Program-made: the position numbers and the translations under genes
Shown: piece after piece, positions 7,314 to 16,272 of the stretch
Position numbering within the stretch: the stretch's first letter is position 1
Layout: the number at the start of each line of letters is the position of its first letter
The notes under the pieces: generated by a model
The model's database searches: none
What the model was told of the DNA's origin: nothing
The model's input: only the letters and a program-made list of their open reading frames with translations
From: Flavobacterium sp. ACN2
Lineage (GTDB): Bacteria > Bacteroidota > Bacteroidia > Flavobacteriales > Flavobacteriaceae
NCBI RefSeq assembly: GCF_002303885.1
Contig: NZ_MRCM01000001.1
Span: forward strand, 1 to 64,000
DNA length: 64,000 bases
Direction: 5' to 3'

Positions 7314-9077
7314 TTAAAACAATGTCAATCCAAAACTCCATCCTATCCATCCTAGAATATCTTTGCTGTTATTGTTGATTATAGTATAGCGTTTGGTACG
7401 ATCCTGAACAAATGTAGAAGTATTTAAATTGCCGTTTTTATCTTGTTTTTCAGACCAATAAAAATTTAAAGAAGGTCCTGCAGATAGCGCTACACCTTTA
7501 CACAATTGAAAAGAAAAGGAAGAATCAAATTTAGATAAGGAATTATAGATGTCCCAATTTCCTAAATAAAGATACTGTGTGCTAAATTCGGGATTAAAAG
7601 TGAAACGTTTCCCTAATGGAATATTCTTCCCTAATCCAATTCCGAAAGAAAATAGCTTTTCTTCATCGGTTCTATCGCTTCTTCCTGCCATTAAAATGGT
7701 GTACATTTTATGGTCTCCTGTTTTTATAGCAAGATTTATGTCTGAAATTTCGTTGCTTGTAATACTAATCTTTTTATAACCGCCTCTTTTAAAGTTTAGC
7801 AGACCAAAACTATAACCAGACGGTGAATCTGTAATGTTCACCAATCCAAATTGAACTCCATTTAATTCTTTAGCATAATTAAAAAGACCAGTAATTTGGG
7901 CACCACGCACAGTATCTTTTCCAATATTGTAAATTCCCGAAAACTGTAATCCGTTTTGTGAACCCTTTACTGTATTACCAATTCCTGCAATTTGAAGCCC
8001 TTTAGAATCTTTATATACGTTGTTGTAGATACCGCCCATTTGCAAACCGACTTGCGAACCTTTTACACTATTATGAATCCCACTTATCTGCAATCCTCTT
8101 AAATTGCCAAAAACATTATTATAGATTCCGGCTAACTGAACTCCGTTTACAGATCCTCCAACGGTATTAAATATTCCTGCTATTTGAAGCGCGTCAACAT
8201 TCATACGATTAATATTGTAAAGTCCTGCCATTTCTAGCCCGCGAACTCCAGCATTATAACCTCCTAATATATTTAACGAAAAATTATTGACAATTTGCGT
8301 ATTCAGCATTCCTCGAGTGCTGATACTTGGAATTAAAGAAGCCTGTACGGGAACTTTAGAAATAAATCCTCCCAGATTGAGCGCTTGTATTTTTTGTTTA
8401 GAAGAAATAAAGAAACGGCCAATTCCTGATCTTTCAATTGCAGAGAAATCTCCATCAATATAATCTGTTTTATTTTTTTTGTCTCCCATCTGAATTTTAA
8501 TTTCAGATAGAAATACCATCGTTACCGTTTTATAATTCTCCTTAACGGCTGTAAGTTCTATGGCTTGAGGTGCATTTTTTAATCGAAGTTCAAAAAAACC
8601 ATCTTTATTGGTTAATGTAGACAGTAGCGCATTCTTCTCCAATACACTCACATTTTCAATACGATTATTGGTTTGTGTATCTACAATATAACCGATTACA
8701 ATTTGCTGTCCGTCACTCATAACAGTGTTTTTTTCTAACACAAGAGCAAGCTCTAAAGGGGCATAACGAACAATAACAAATCCTGGCGATTCTTTCAATT
8801 CATATTTGGCACCTAACAACTGATCTAAAACTCCTTTTATGGTTGTATTATCAGCATTAATACTAACGACGCTATCTTTTACAGCTAGTTTACCATAATA
8901 AGCAAATCTAAAATTTCCTTTTTCTTCCATTAAGTCCAAAACACTGCCTAATGGCTTCTTATCTGCATGAACAGATATTTCGTTTTCTAATACCGACTGT
9001 GCATTTGCTTTAAAAAAGATACCCGAAATAAGGATAAAAAAAATGGATGTAAAAACAAACTTTGTGTTTCTTGGCAT
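7314..9077 (-). CDS. Secreted STN-domain protein with GLQxxGIYN repeats
   Basis: 587 aa. Signal peptide 1-27 (ends ANAQ). An STN (secretin/TonB short N-terminal) domain follows at about 34-108, then a carboxypeptidase-regulatory-like beta-sandwich at about 125-200. Next come about eight 20-22-residue repeats (about 285-440) with cores such as GVQLAGIYN, GLQISGIHN, GLQMGGIYN and GLQFSGIYN. The C-terminus (about 440-587) is beta-strand rich and ends in Phe, suggesting an outer-membrane barrel or surface beta-solenoid. STN domains normally top TonB receptors signalling to FecR, but there is no receptor core, FecR or sigma factor here. Similar repeats occur in the LA_2272-type surface repeat family. 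Function unknown. ATG start, single gene. Confidence 0.8.
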   Translation of the reverse strand: MPRNTKFVFTSIFFILISGIFFKANAQSVLENEISVHADKKPLGSVLDLMEEKGNFRFAYYGKLAVKDSVVSINADNTTIKGVLDQLLGAKYELKESPGFVIVRYAPLELALVLEKNTVMSDGQQIVIGYIVDTQTNNRIENVSVLEKNALLSTLTNKDGFFELRLKNAPQAIELTAVKENYKTVTMVFLSEIKIQMGDKKNKTDYIDGDFSAIERSGIGRFFISSKQKIQALNLGGFISKVPVQASLIPSISTRGMLNTQIVNNFSLNILGGYNAGVRGLEMAGLYNINRMNVDALQIAGIFNTVGGSVNGVQLAGIYNNVFGNLRGLQISGIHNSVKGSQVGLQMGGIYNNVYKDSKGLQIAGIGNTVKGSQNGLQFSGIYNIGKDTVRGAQITGLFNYAKELNGVQFGLVNITDSPSGYSFGLLNFKRGGYKKISITSNEISDINLAIKTGDHKMYTILMAGRSDRTDEEKLFSFGIGLGKNIPLGKRFTFNPEFSTQYLYLGNWDIYNSLSKFDSSFSFQLCKGVALSAGPSLNFYWSEKQDKNGNLNTSTFVQDRTKRYTIINNNSKDILGWIGWSFGLTLF

Positions 9078-9509
9078 ATAAAAGGGATATAATAATTTAA
9101 TGAATTAAATCTTGGATCCAGTGATTGGGTTTCCAAAATTACCTCAATTCCTATATTTTCAATAAACATTTTTATATTTTTTTACTTCTTTTTTCTTACG
9201 AACAGTAAACGGCTTCTAATAAAAGTAGTTCACAATTGACATTAGCAGTATTACAACGATTTAGTTGAAAAACAGTCTTAATAAGCGTAATTTTTACACA
9301 TAAAAAGTATCACAATAAAGACCAAAAGTGAACGATTTTACCCCTTATTTTTCAGCATTTTTCTCTAACTTAGCGCTCTACATTTTGAAATGTAAGATTA
9401 AAATAACCATTGTTTTGCTGCAAAACATTGAATGAAAAAGAATTACCATACTTTCTCTTACTTTTTGCTGCAAAAACATTTCTTCTAATAATTTAGTTAA
9501 TTGAAAACT
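9078..9509. other. 432-bp divergent intergenic region
   Basis: Separates the STN-repeat gene (minus) from gnd (plus). The first 300 bp hold no hairpin or ORF I can support. The last 110 bp contain ACATTTtgAAATGT (9390-9403) and the twin palindromes at 9413 and 9463 described separately. Confidence 0.6.
9413..9475 (+). promoter_or_regulatory. Twin palindromic operator upstream of gnd-zwf-pgl
   Basis: TTTTGCTGCAAAA occurs at 9413-9425 and again, identical, at 9463-9475. Each is a perfect dyad (TTTTGC-N-GCAAAA). Their starts are exactly 50 bp apart, near five helical turns, and the second ends 34 bp before the gnd ATG. Both are followed by an ACATT-like extension. The arrangement suggests cooperative binding or looping by a dimeric regulator, not encoded next to it. 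Confidence 0.6.
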
Positions 9510-10919
9510 ATGAGCAAATTTGATTTTGGAATTGTAGGACTTGGCGTAATGGGTCGTAACCTACTTTTAAATATCGCCAGCCATAACTTTGCGGCTGCAG
9601 GTTTAGACTTAGACACCGAAAAAGTCAATTCTCTTCAACAAGAAGCCGATGCCGACCACACTATTGAAGCGACGACAGATGTAAAACATTTTGTAGAGCT
9701 TATTCAGCAGCCAAGAGCGATTATGTTATTGGTTCCTGCGGGAAAACCAGTTGACAGCGCTATCGCTAGTTTATTGCCTCACTTAGATAAAGGAGACATT
9801 ATTATTGATGGTGGAAACACTTATTTTACAGATACGGACAGAAGATTTATTGAATTGTCTGAAAAAGGAATCCACTTCTTCGGAATGGGAATTTCAGGCG
9901 GTGAAAAAGGGGCTCGTTTCGGTCCTGCTATGATGCCTGGAGGAGATCAAAAAGCATACGAAAGACTTCGTCCTATTTTTGAAGCCATTGCGGCAAAAGT
10001 AGATGGCGAACCTTGCGTGGAATATTTAGGAAATGGTTCTGCTGGAAACTACGTAAAAATGGTTCACAACGGAATTGAATACGGAATCATGCAGTTGATT
10101 TCTGAGATTTATGACTTAATGAAAAGAGGTTATAACTTAGATGATGAAACGATTCAGCAAACTTTTTCCGAATGGAATCAGACTGATGATTTAAGATCGT
10201 ATTTGATTGAAATTACTGGAAACATCTTAAAACAAAAAGATGAAGACGGAACACAATTAATCAACAAAATATCGGATTGGGCAAGATCTAAAGGAACAGG
10301 GAAATGGACTTCGCAAAATGCAATGGATTTACAAGTTCCAGTTCCAACAATCGACGCAGCAGTTAACATGCGCGATATGTCTAAAACCAAACCAGAAAGA
10401 ATTGAAGCGGCTAAAAAATTAGTTTGGAACGCTGATGAAACAAATGTTTCTCAAAGCGAAGCCATTGCGGCTTTAAAATCGGCTTTATACTTTTCTATCG
10501 TGGTGACTTACGCTCAAGGTTTAGCTCAGCTTCACACGGCTTCTAAAGAATACAACTACGGATTAAATCTAGAAACTGTTGCTAAAATCTGGCGTGGCGG
10601 ATGTATCATTCGTGCGACTATTTTAGAGGATTTCAGAAAAGCATACGTAGCAAAATCAGATTTGCCAAATTTACTTTTGGATGGCGGAATTGCTTCAAAA
10701 TTAGTAGAAAACCAAGCAGGAATGAGAGCTGTAATTCAGTTCGCAGTTCAAAAAGGATTGCCTGTTTCAGGATTAATGAACTCGTTATCTTATTTTGATG
10801 CTTACAGATCTGCTAATCTTCCAACTAATTTAATTCAGGCACAGCGTGATTATTTTGGAGCGCATACTTACGAGCGTATCGATAAAGAAGGCGTTTTCCA
10901 TACACAATGGGCTGAATAA
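9510..10919 (+). CDS. gnd: 6-phosphogluconate dehydrogenase, decarboxylating
   Basis: 469 aa from the ATG at 9510; an in-frame TTG at 9501 could add three residues but is less likely. Rossmann loop GLGVMGRNL at the N-terminus, then GGNTYFTDTDRR, the substrate-binding GISGGEKGARFGPAMMPGG and the catalytic KMVHNGIEYG stretch, all intact. Oxidises 6-phosphogluconate to ribulose 5-phosphate and CO2, making NADPH. The length matches the long dimeric enzyme. First of three genes that together encode the entire oxidative pentose-phosphate branch; zwf follows after 27 bp. Confidence 0.97.
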   Translation: MSKFDFGIVGLGVMGRNLLLNIASHNFAAAGLDLDTEKVNSLQQEADADHTIEATTDVKHFVELIQQPRAIMLLVPAGKPVDSAIASLLPHLDKGDIIIDGGNTYFTDTDRRFIELSEKGIHFFGMGISGGEKGARFGPAMMPGGDQKAYERLRPIFEAIAAKVDGEPCVEYLGNGSAGNYVKMVHNGIEYGIMQLISEIYDLMKRGYNLDDETIQQTFSEWNQTDDLRSYLIEITGNILKQKDEDGTQLINKISDWARSKGTGKWTSQNAMDLQVPVPTIDAAVNMRDMSKTKPERIEAAKKLVWNADETNVSQSEAIAALKSALYFSIVVTYAQGLAQLHTASKEYNYGLNLETVAKIWRGGCIIRATILEDFRKAYVAKSDLPNLLLDGGIASKLVENQAGMRAVIQFAVQKGLPVSGLMNSLSYFDAYRSANLPTNLIQAQRDYFGAHTYERIDKEGVFHTQWAE

Positions 10920-10946
10920 ACAATTAAAGCAACACAACTACACACA

Positions 10947-12479
10947 ATGACTAAAAATAAACTAAAGAATCCAACCATCATTGTCATTTTTGGTGGAACT
11001 GGAGATCTAGCAAAGAGAAAGCTCTTCCCCGCTTTCCAAAATCTGTACCTTGACGGACGTATGTCTGAACAGTTTCAGATTATTGCTCTTGGTAGAGCTG
11101 AAAAAACCAATGAAGATTTTCGCGCTTATGTAGCAGAAAATCTAAATCTGTTCTCAAGAAGAAAAGGAGTTGATGATCCAGAAACAGAAAAATTTCTTTC
11201 ACACATCTCTTACCACAGTCTTGATATCGATAAAGAGGAATCGTACATTGGATTAAATGAAAAAATAAACAATTTTGATCTTGCTTTTGGCGAACGCGCT
11301 AATCGACTTTTCTATCTTTCGATTACGCCTTCTTTCATTTCAACGATTTCAAGCAATATCAAGAAAATCGGACTTGCTGCTAATGCGAAACAAGATCGTA
11401 TTATTATCGAAAAACCTTTTGGTTACGATAAAGCTTCTGCAATTGAGTTGAATGAAATGCTTTCGCAGACTTTCAAAGAAGAGCAGATTTACAGAATTGA
11501 TCACTATTTAGGAAAAGAAACGGTTCAAAATATTTTGGCTTTCCGTTTTGGAAACTCAATGTTCGAACCTTTATGGAGTCGTAATTTTATTGATTTCGTG
11601 CAAATTACCGTTGCAGAAGAAGTGGGCGTTGAAGAGCGAGGCGGATTCTATGAAGGTGTTGGTGCATTGAAAGACATGATTCAGAACCACTTGTTTCAGA
11701 TTTTATGTATGACGGCTATGGAAGCGCCTGCTTCTTTAAATGCTGATGACATTCGTAATCGAAAAGCAGATGTTTTAAAGTCAATTCGCCGTATTAAACC
11801 AGAAGAAGTCGATCATTATATTGTAAGAGGTCAGTATGATGCTGGAGAAATAAAAGGAGTTCCTGTTCCGGGTTACCGTCAAGATAAAGGCATTGCGCCA
11901 GATTCTAATACAGAAACCTATGTAGCAATGAAAATCTATTTGGACAACTGGAGATGGCAGGGAATTCCGTTCTACTTGCGTTCAGGAAAAAGAATGGAAG
12001 AAAAACAATCTTCGATCATTATTCAGTTTAAACCAGTGCCACATTCTTCATTCTCATACGGAAAAGAAGGCATGACACCAAACCGATTGATTATCAACAT
12101 TCAACCTTCAATGGACATTAAACTGCAGTTTATGACCAAAAAACCAGGTTTATCCATGTCTTTAAGACCTGCAGAAATGGTTTTTGATTATTTTTCTTGT
12201 TCTACAATGTCACCAGAAGCTTATGAAACCCTAATTGCAGATGCATTATTGGGAGATCCTACCCTATTTATGCGTTGGGATCAGGTGGAAGAAGCTTGGG
12301 ATGCAATTGAAACAATTCAGCAAGTTTGGAAAACAACGCCTCCAAAGAATTTCCCAAATTACAAAGCAGGAAGCTGGGGTCCTGAAGAAGCTGATGAATT
12401 ATTAGCACGTCAAGGCCACAAATGGATTCCGAATACACAAACAAAAGAAGAAGTTTTAAATGATACAGATACACAATAA
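10947..12479 (+). CDS. zwf: Glucose-6-phosphate 1-dehydrogenase
   Basis: 510 aa, normal for bacterial G6PDH. The N-terminal dinucleotide loop FGGTGDLAKRKL and the active-site signature RIDHYLGKE are present, as is the IIEKPFGYD motif. Converts glucose 6-phosphate to 6-phosphogluconolactone. It lies between gnd and pgl, and its last 20 bp overlap the start of pgl, so translation of the lactonase is probably coupled. Confidence 0.97.
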   Translation: MTKNKLKNPTIIVIFGGTGDLAKRKLFPAFQNLYLDGRMSEQFQIIALGRAEKTNEDFRAYVAENLNLFSRRKGVDDPETEKFLSHISYHSLDIDKEESYIGLNEKINNFDLAFGERANRLFYLSITPSFISTISSNIKKIGLAANAKQDRIIIEKPFGYDKASAIELNEMLSQTFKEEQIYRIDHYLGKETVQNILAFRFGNSMFEPLWSRNFIDFVQITVAEEVGVEERGGFYEGVGALKDMIQNHLFQILCMTAMEAPASLNADDIRNRKADVLKSIRRIKPEEVDHYIVRGQYDAGEIKGVPVPGYRQDKGIAPDSNTETYVAMKIYLDNWRWQGIPFYLRSGKRMEEKQSSIIIQFKPVPHSSFSYGKEGMTPNRLIINIQPSMDIKLQFMTKKPGLSMSLRPAEMVFDYFSCSTMSPEAYETLIADALLGDPTLFMRWDQVEEAWDAIETIQQVWKTTPPKNFPNYKAGSWGPEEADELLARQGHKWIPNTQTKEEVLNDTDTQ

Positions 12480-13176
12480 TACAGAAGAAATTAATACTGC
12501 AGCTGCAGATCTTTTTGTAGAATCAGCTCAAAAAGCGATTGCTGCAAAAGGCCAATTTACAGCTGTACTTACAGGAGGTTCTTCTCCTGCTGGGATTTAC
12601 AAATTATTAGCTTCTGATGCTTACAAAAACAAAGTAGACTGGAGTAAAGTTTATATTTTTTGGGGAGATGAAAGATGGGTTCCGCTTAATGATGATTTGA
12701 GTAATGCTAAAATGTCTTACTCCACTTTATTGAGCCACGTTCCTATTCCGCAAGAAAACATTTTTGAAATGTACAAAGATGGCATTACACCTGAGGATTA
12801 TGCAGCTGAATACGAAAAGTCTATTAGGAAAATTTTAGGCGAAGAAGGAAAATTTGACCTGATTCTTTTAGGAATGGGAGATGACGGACATACAGCTTCT
12901 CTTTTTCCAGGTGAAGCGGTTCTTGAGGAGCAGACTAAATGGGTTGATGCTTATTATTTAGCTCCACAAAAGATGTATCGCATCACGCTTACAGCTCCGC
13001 TAATTAACAAAGCAGAGAAAATTGTAGTGGTAGCTTTTGGAGAAAAGAAAGTTCACGCTTTGAAAGAAGTGACAACTGGAGAATACAATCCGACTTTATA
13101 CCCAATGCAATTGATTAAACCAGTTTCGGGTGAATTATTGTTTTTGGTGGATAAAGTTGCTGCAGGAACAAACTAA
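12460..13176 (+). CDS. pgl: 6-phosphogluconolactonase (DevB type)
   Basis: 238 aa. GGSSPAGIYKLL, GDERWVPLNDDLSN and GMGDDGHTASLFPG are the classical NagB/Pgl-fold motifs of the SOL/DevB lactonase, with the catalytic His in DDGHTAS. Hydrolyses 6-phosphogluconolactone, closing the path between its two operon neighbours. The ATG at 12460 lies inside zwf in another frame; starting there gives the full NTEEINTAAADLF helix, so the 20-bp overlap is accepted. A strong terminator follows at 13201. Confidence 0.96.
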   Translation: MIQIHNNTEEINTAAADLFVESAQKAIAAKGQFTAVLTGGSSPAGIYKLLASDAYKNKVDWSKVYIFWGDERWVPLNDDLSNAKMSYSTLLSHVPIPQENIFEMYKDGITPEDYAAEYEKSIRKILGEEGKFDLILLGMGDDGHTASLFPGEAVLEEQTKWVDAYYLAPQKMYRITLTAPLINKAEKIVVVAFGEKKVHALKEVTTGEYNPTLYPMQLIKPVSGELLFLVDKVAAGTN

Positions 13177-13200
13177 GAAATTATTTATTTCTATATAATT

Positions 13201-13237
13201 TAAGGTCTATGCTGAAAAGTGTAGACCTTATTTTTTT
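13201..13237 (+). terminator. Terminator of the gnd-zwf-pgl operon
   Basis: Perfect arms TAAGGTCTA (13201-13209) and TAGACCTTA (13222-13230), 12-base loop, then seven T. Located 24 bp after pgl. Confidence 0.85.
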
Positions 13238-13245
13238 GTTTTTTT

Positions 13246-13319
13246 CTCTCGCAGATCTTGCAGATTTGGCAGATATTATAATTAAAAAAATCTCCTGAAT
13301 CTGCTAAATCTGCGGGAGA
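13246..13319. repeat. CGCAGAT-family palindromic repeat
   Basis: Arms TCTCtCGCAGATcTTGCAGA and the complementary ATCTGCTaAATCTGCGGGAGA around an AT-rich centre. Same family as 5539-5606, 5793-5871, 28708-28780 and the half copy at 44484-44516. The rest of the gap to the next gene at 13505 holds nothing else I recognise. Confidence 0.75.
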
Positions 13320-13504
13320 ACTATAAGCTCAAAGCAATTCTAAAACCGACCACAAAATACTGAAAAACAAATATTTACATAAACCTATTTCTTTTTTATT
13401 TAATTTTGTTTAATACTCTCCGTATCAAACCATTATACTATAAGCATATTCTTTATTCTTCTCGAGCTTTTACACTGATTATATAATTTCAAATTAACTT
13501 TCTG

Positions 13505-15229
13505 ATGAAATATAATTACTTTCTAATTGCTGTTTTTCTTCTTTTTATTTCCTGTAAAGAAAAAAACACCGAACCCAAATCAGTTAAAGTTAGCGCTTCG
13601 CAAGGATGCTATATTCCGAAAACGAACGATAAAGATTGGTATACCCAAAACAAGAAAGCGCCAAAATTTAAAGGTCTCGATGCTGTGAATTTTAAAATTA
13701 CGACCAATAATCCAGAAGCGCAGGAATATTTCAACCAAGGAATGATGCTCGCTTACGGATTTAATCATGCCGAAGCAGCCAGATCTTTTTATGAAGCTTC
13801 GCGTTTAGATCCGAATTGCGCTATGGCGTATTGGGGATTTGCTTATGTTTTAGGCCCGAATTATAATGGCGGAATGGAAGAAGATAATTTTCAGCGTGCT
13901 TATGATGCGGCTCAAAAAGCTAAAAAACTTTCTGGAAAATGTTCTCCAAAAGAAATCGCTATGATTGATGCTTTATTGGTGCGTTATGCTAAAAATCCTC
14001 CTGCGGATAGAAAACCGCTTGACATTGCGTATGCCGAGGCGATGAAAAAAGTATATACTCAGTTTCCCTCAGATCCAGATATCGGTTCACTTTATGCCGA
14101 ATCTCAAATGAATCTCCATCCGTGGGATTTGTATGAAAAAGGCACTGGAATACCTAAAAAATGGACTCCCGAAATACTTGCCGTTTTAAACGAATTGATT
14201 ACAAAAAATCCGAAACATCCAGGCGCACATCATTTTTTGGTTCATACTGTAGAAGCTTCTGCACATCCAGAAAACGGACTTAAAAGTGCCAAATTACTAG
14301 AAACTCTAGTTCTAGAATCGGGGCATTTGGTGCATATGCCATCTCATATTTACATTCGTACGGGAGATTATCATGAAGGCACGCTTTCCAACATTGAAGC
14401 GGTTCGAATTGATAGTTTGTATTCTACAGCCTGCAATGCACAAGGCGCTTATCCTCTAGCCTATTATCCGCACAATTATCATTTTTTGGTGGCAACGGCT
14501 GCTTTAGAAGGAAACTCTCAATTGGCTTGGAAATCGGCTCAAGTATTACAACAGCATATATCTCCCAAAATCATGCGTGAGGCCGGCTGGGGAACTCTAC
14601 AGCATTATTACAGTATTCCGTATTATATCGTCGTAAAATTCTCGATGTGGGATAAAATTATGGAGATTCCACAACCTGAAAAGGATCTTGTATATCCGAA
14701 TGCTATTTGGCATTACGCCAAAGGAATGGCTTATCTCGGAAAAAATGATATTACCAATGCCGAAAAACAGCTTGCTTCTCTTAATCAATTAGCCAAAGAT
14801 AAAACCTTAAAAGAGGTTACCATCTGGAATATCAATACCACCTACGATCTTGTTCAAATTGCTACCAATGTGCTTTCAGCGGGAGTTGAAGTAAAAAAAA
14901 ATAATTTGGATAAAGCAATTGTACTTTTAAATAAAGCAATAGCAATCGAAGATCAGTTAAATTACAACGAACCGCCTGATTGGTTTTTCTCCGTTAGACA
15001 TTATTTAGGCACAGTTTTACTTAAAGCAGGAAAATACGCCGAAGCTGAAAAAGTATACAAACAAGATTTACAAACGCTCCCAAAAAATGGCTTCGCCTTA
15101 ATCGGACTTTATAATTCTTTAACCGCACAGAAAAAAGAAAAAGAGGCTTTACAAATTAAAACCTCTTTTAATAATGCTTGGCGATATGCTGATGTGAAGA
15201 TTAAGGCTTCTTCAAATATTGTGGAGTGA
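13505..15229 (+). CDS. TPR-repeat lipoprotein
   Basis: 574 aa. Lipoprotein signal with lipobox LFISC (Cys17). The remainder is helical with TPR-like repeats, for example AAKSFYEASRLDPNCAMAYWG-like spacing near residue 95 and AEKVYKQDLQTLPKNGFALIG near 515. Two conserved His-rich stretches, HHFLVHTVEASAHP and HMPSHIYIRTGDYHEG, recur in this family and might bind metal (inference). Exposed to the periplasm or surface. The function of the family is not established. Single gene; no operon partner. Confidence 0.85.
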   Translation: MKYNYFLIAVFLLFISCKEKNTEPKSVKVSASQGCYIPKTNDKDWYTQNKKAPKFKGLDAVNFKITTNNPEAQEYFNQGMMLAYGFNHAEAARSFYEASRLDPNCAMAYWGFAYVLGPNYNGGMEEDNFQRAYDAAQKAKKLSGKCSPKEIAMIDALLVRYAKNPPADRKPLDIAYAEAMKKVYTQFPSDPDIGSLYAESQMNLHPWDLYEKGTGIPKKWTPEILAVLNELITKNPKHPGAHHFLVHTVEASAHPENGLKSAKLLETLVLESGHLVHMPSHIYIRTGDYHEGTLSNIEAVRIDSLYSTACNAQGAYPLAYYPHNYHFLVATAALEGNSQLAWKSAQVLQQHISPKIMREAGWGTLQHYYSIPYYIVVKFSMWDKIMEIPQPEKDLVYPNAIWHYAKGMAYLGKNDITNAEKQLASLNQLAKDKTLKEVTIWNINTTYDLVQIATNVLSAGVEVKKNNLDKAIVLLNKAIAIEDQLNYNEPPDWFFSVRHYLGTVLLKAGKYAEAEKVYKQDLQTLPKNGFALIGLYNSLTAQKKEKEALQIKTSFNNAWRYADVKIKASSNIVE

Positions 15230-15306
15230 GTTTAGTTTTACTTTTTTATTTTAAAATTTATTTGAGATGAAATCATGAAAAATCACGTTTGCAATTTCTA
15301 AACACA

Positions 15307-15410
15307 AAAAAATTGCGCAAAGTCAAGACATTTGCGCAGCTTTTCAATTCAAATATGGTACTCTTTCCAGAGCAAGGGGCCTTTTTTATTTAAGAACTCT
15401 TTGCAGAGCG
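15307..15410. repeat. Repeat bordering the gene-remnant patch (left copy)
   Basis: Holds a hairpin with arms TGCGCAAA (15314-15321) and TTTGCGCA (15331-15338), then CAGCTTTTCAATTC, and about 50 bp on AAGAACTCTTTGCAGAGCG. A related set (TGCGCAAA, TTTTGCGC, CAGCTCTTTAATTC, AGAACTCTTTG) occurs at 16081-16141. The two bracket the small genes at 15428-16008. Confidence 0.5.
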
Positions 15411-15427
15411 GGAAAACTAATAATTTA

Positions 15428-15793
15428 TTATTTTACAAGAATATTATTTTGCTTTTTAACACTATTTTTAATCATGAATTTCCTGATAAAATTATAATTC
15501 AAAGGCTTTGATAGGGTATCTTTATTAATATCATGTATGTAATAAGTCAATTTTTCCTTAGGAACTTTATATGGTTCCATTGATGAGTTATTGTCAACAG
15601 AGAAAAAAATAAATTTATCGTCGAAACTAAAATCAACAGCTCCTTTATCAATTATTAATTTGTTTTTTTGCAATACAATATTACTATGCCCTCCTTCCTT
15701 TACAAATATATAATTACAAGGAAGCTCGAAATTTTGATCTGACATATTACAACCATAAGCGAATACTAAGGATATTAAAACTAATTTTTTCAT
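15428..15793 (-). CDS. Small lipoprotein of unknown function (candidate immunity protein)
   Basis: 121 aa with a lipoprotein signal, lipobox FAYGC (Cys15). The mature part is short and beta-rich with no family I recognise. Its ATG overlaps the stop codon of the preceding small frame (ATGA at 15790-15793), so both are translated from one transcript. A fragment of a larger protein followed at once by a tiny lipoprotein is the usual look of a toxin C-terminus and its immunity gene, but nothing in the sequence proves this. Strongly AT-rich compared with neighbours. Confidence 0.55.
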   Translation of the reverse strand: MKKLVLISLVFAYGCNMSDQNFELPCNYIFVKEGGHSNIVLQKNKLIIDKGAVDFSFDDKFIFFSVDNNSSMEPYKVPKEKLTYYIHDINKDTLSKPLNYNFIRKFMIKNSVKKQNNILVK

Positions 15794-16128
15794 GGATATT
15801 GTTTATATGAACTTAATTGCGGCGCAACTTTTACCGAATTATTTTTAATTGTGTTAAGGCCTGAAAATTTAAAAGTAAAGCTTGTACCTTTACCAGCATA
15901 AAGTTGTGCAATTCCTGTAAAAATATTTCTAGGAGACAAAAACTCAGATACTTTTAATGGGTTTGAAAATTCTAAATTAAAATCGTAAAAGTCATCCATT
16001 ATTTTCACTTGATTATTACCTTTATATTGTAAATTTAATTTTCCAAAAACCCAGCTCTCTGAAGTCTTCCTTGCTACTGCTGCGCAAATGTCTCTGATTT
16101 TGCGCCAGCGCAGCTCTTTAATTCGAAT
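15790..16128 (-). pseudogene. C-terminal fragment of a larger protein, possibly an RHS-type toxin tip
   Basis: The frame is open from just after a stop at 16129-16131 down to 15790, about 112 codons. There is no ATG near its beginning; the first plausible start is the GTG at 16008, giving 72 aa. Upstream of that GTG the frame still reads as protein-like sequence (SWVFGKLNLQYKGNNQ), continuing into LSPRNIFTGIAQLYAGKG. So the coding body is longer than the startable part, and the gene appears to have lost its 5' end. The first 40 codons coincide with the repeat at 16081-16141. I infer the end of a polymorphic toxin; alternatives remain open. Confidence 0.4.
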
Positions 16129-16141
16129 TTAGAACTCTTTG
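16081..16141. repeat. Repeat bordering the gene-remnant patch (right copy)
   Basis: Contains TGCGCAAA (16081-16088) facing TTTTGCGC (16098-16105), CAGCTCTTTAATTC and AGAACTCTTTG, matching in order the elements at 15314-15410. It overlaps the 5' part of the toxin-like fragment, so the duplication may come from recombination between related gene ends. Confidence 0.45.
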
Positions 16142-16272
16142 TATAGCGCCGCGAAAAATGCCGTGTTAGACAATTCTAAAACTAGAAAAACTGATCTACT
16201 TATTGTAAAATTAAATTTACTCTATTCGATTCAATATCCAAATTATAAAGTTTATAATTTAACTGCTTCAAC

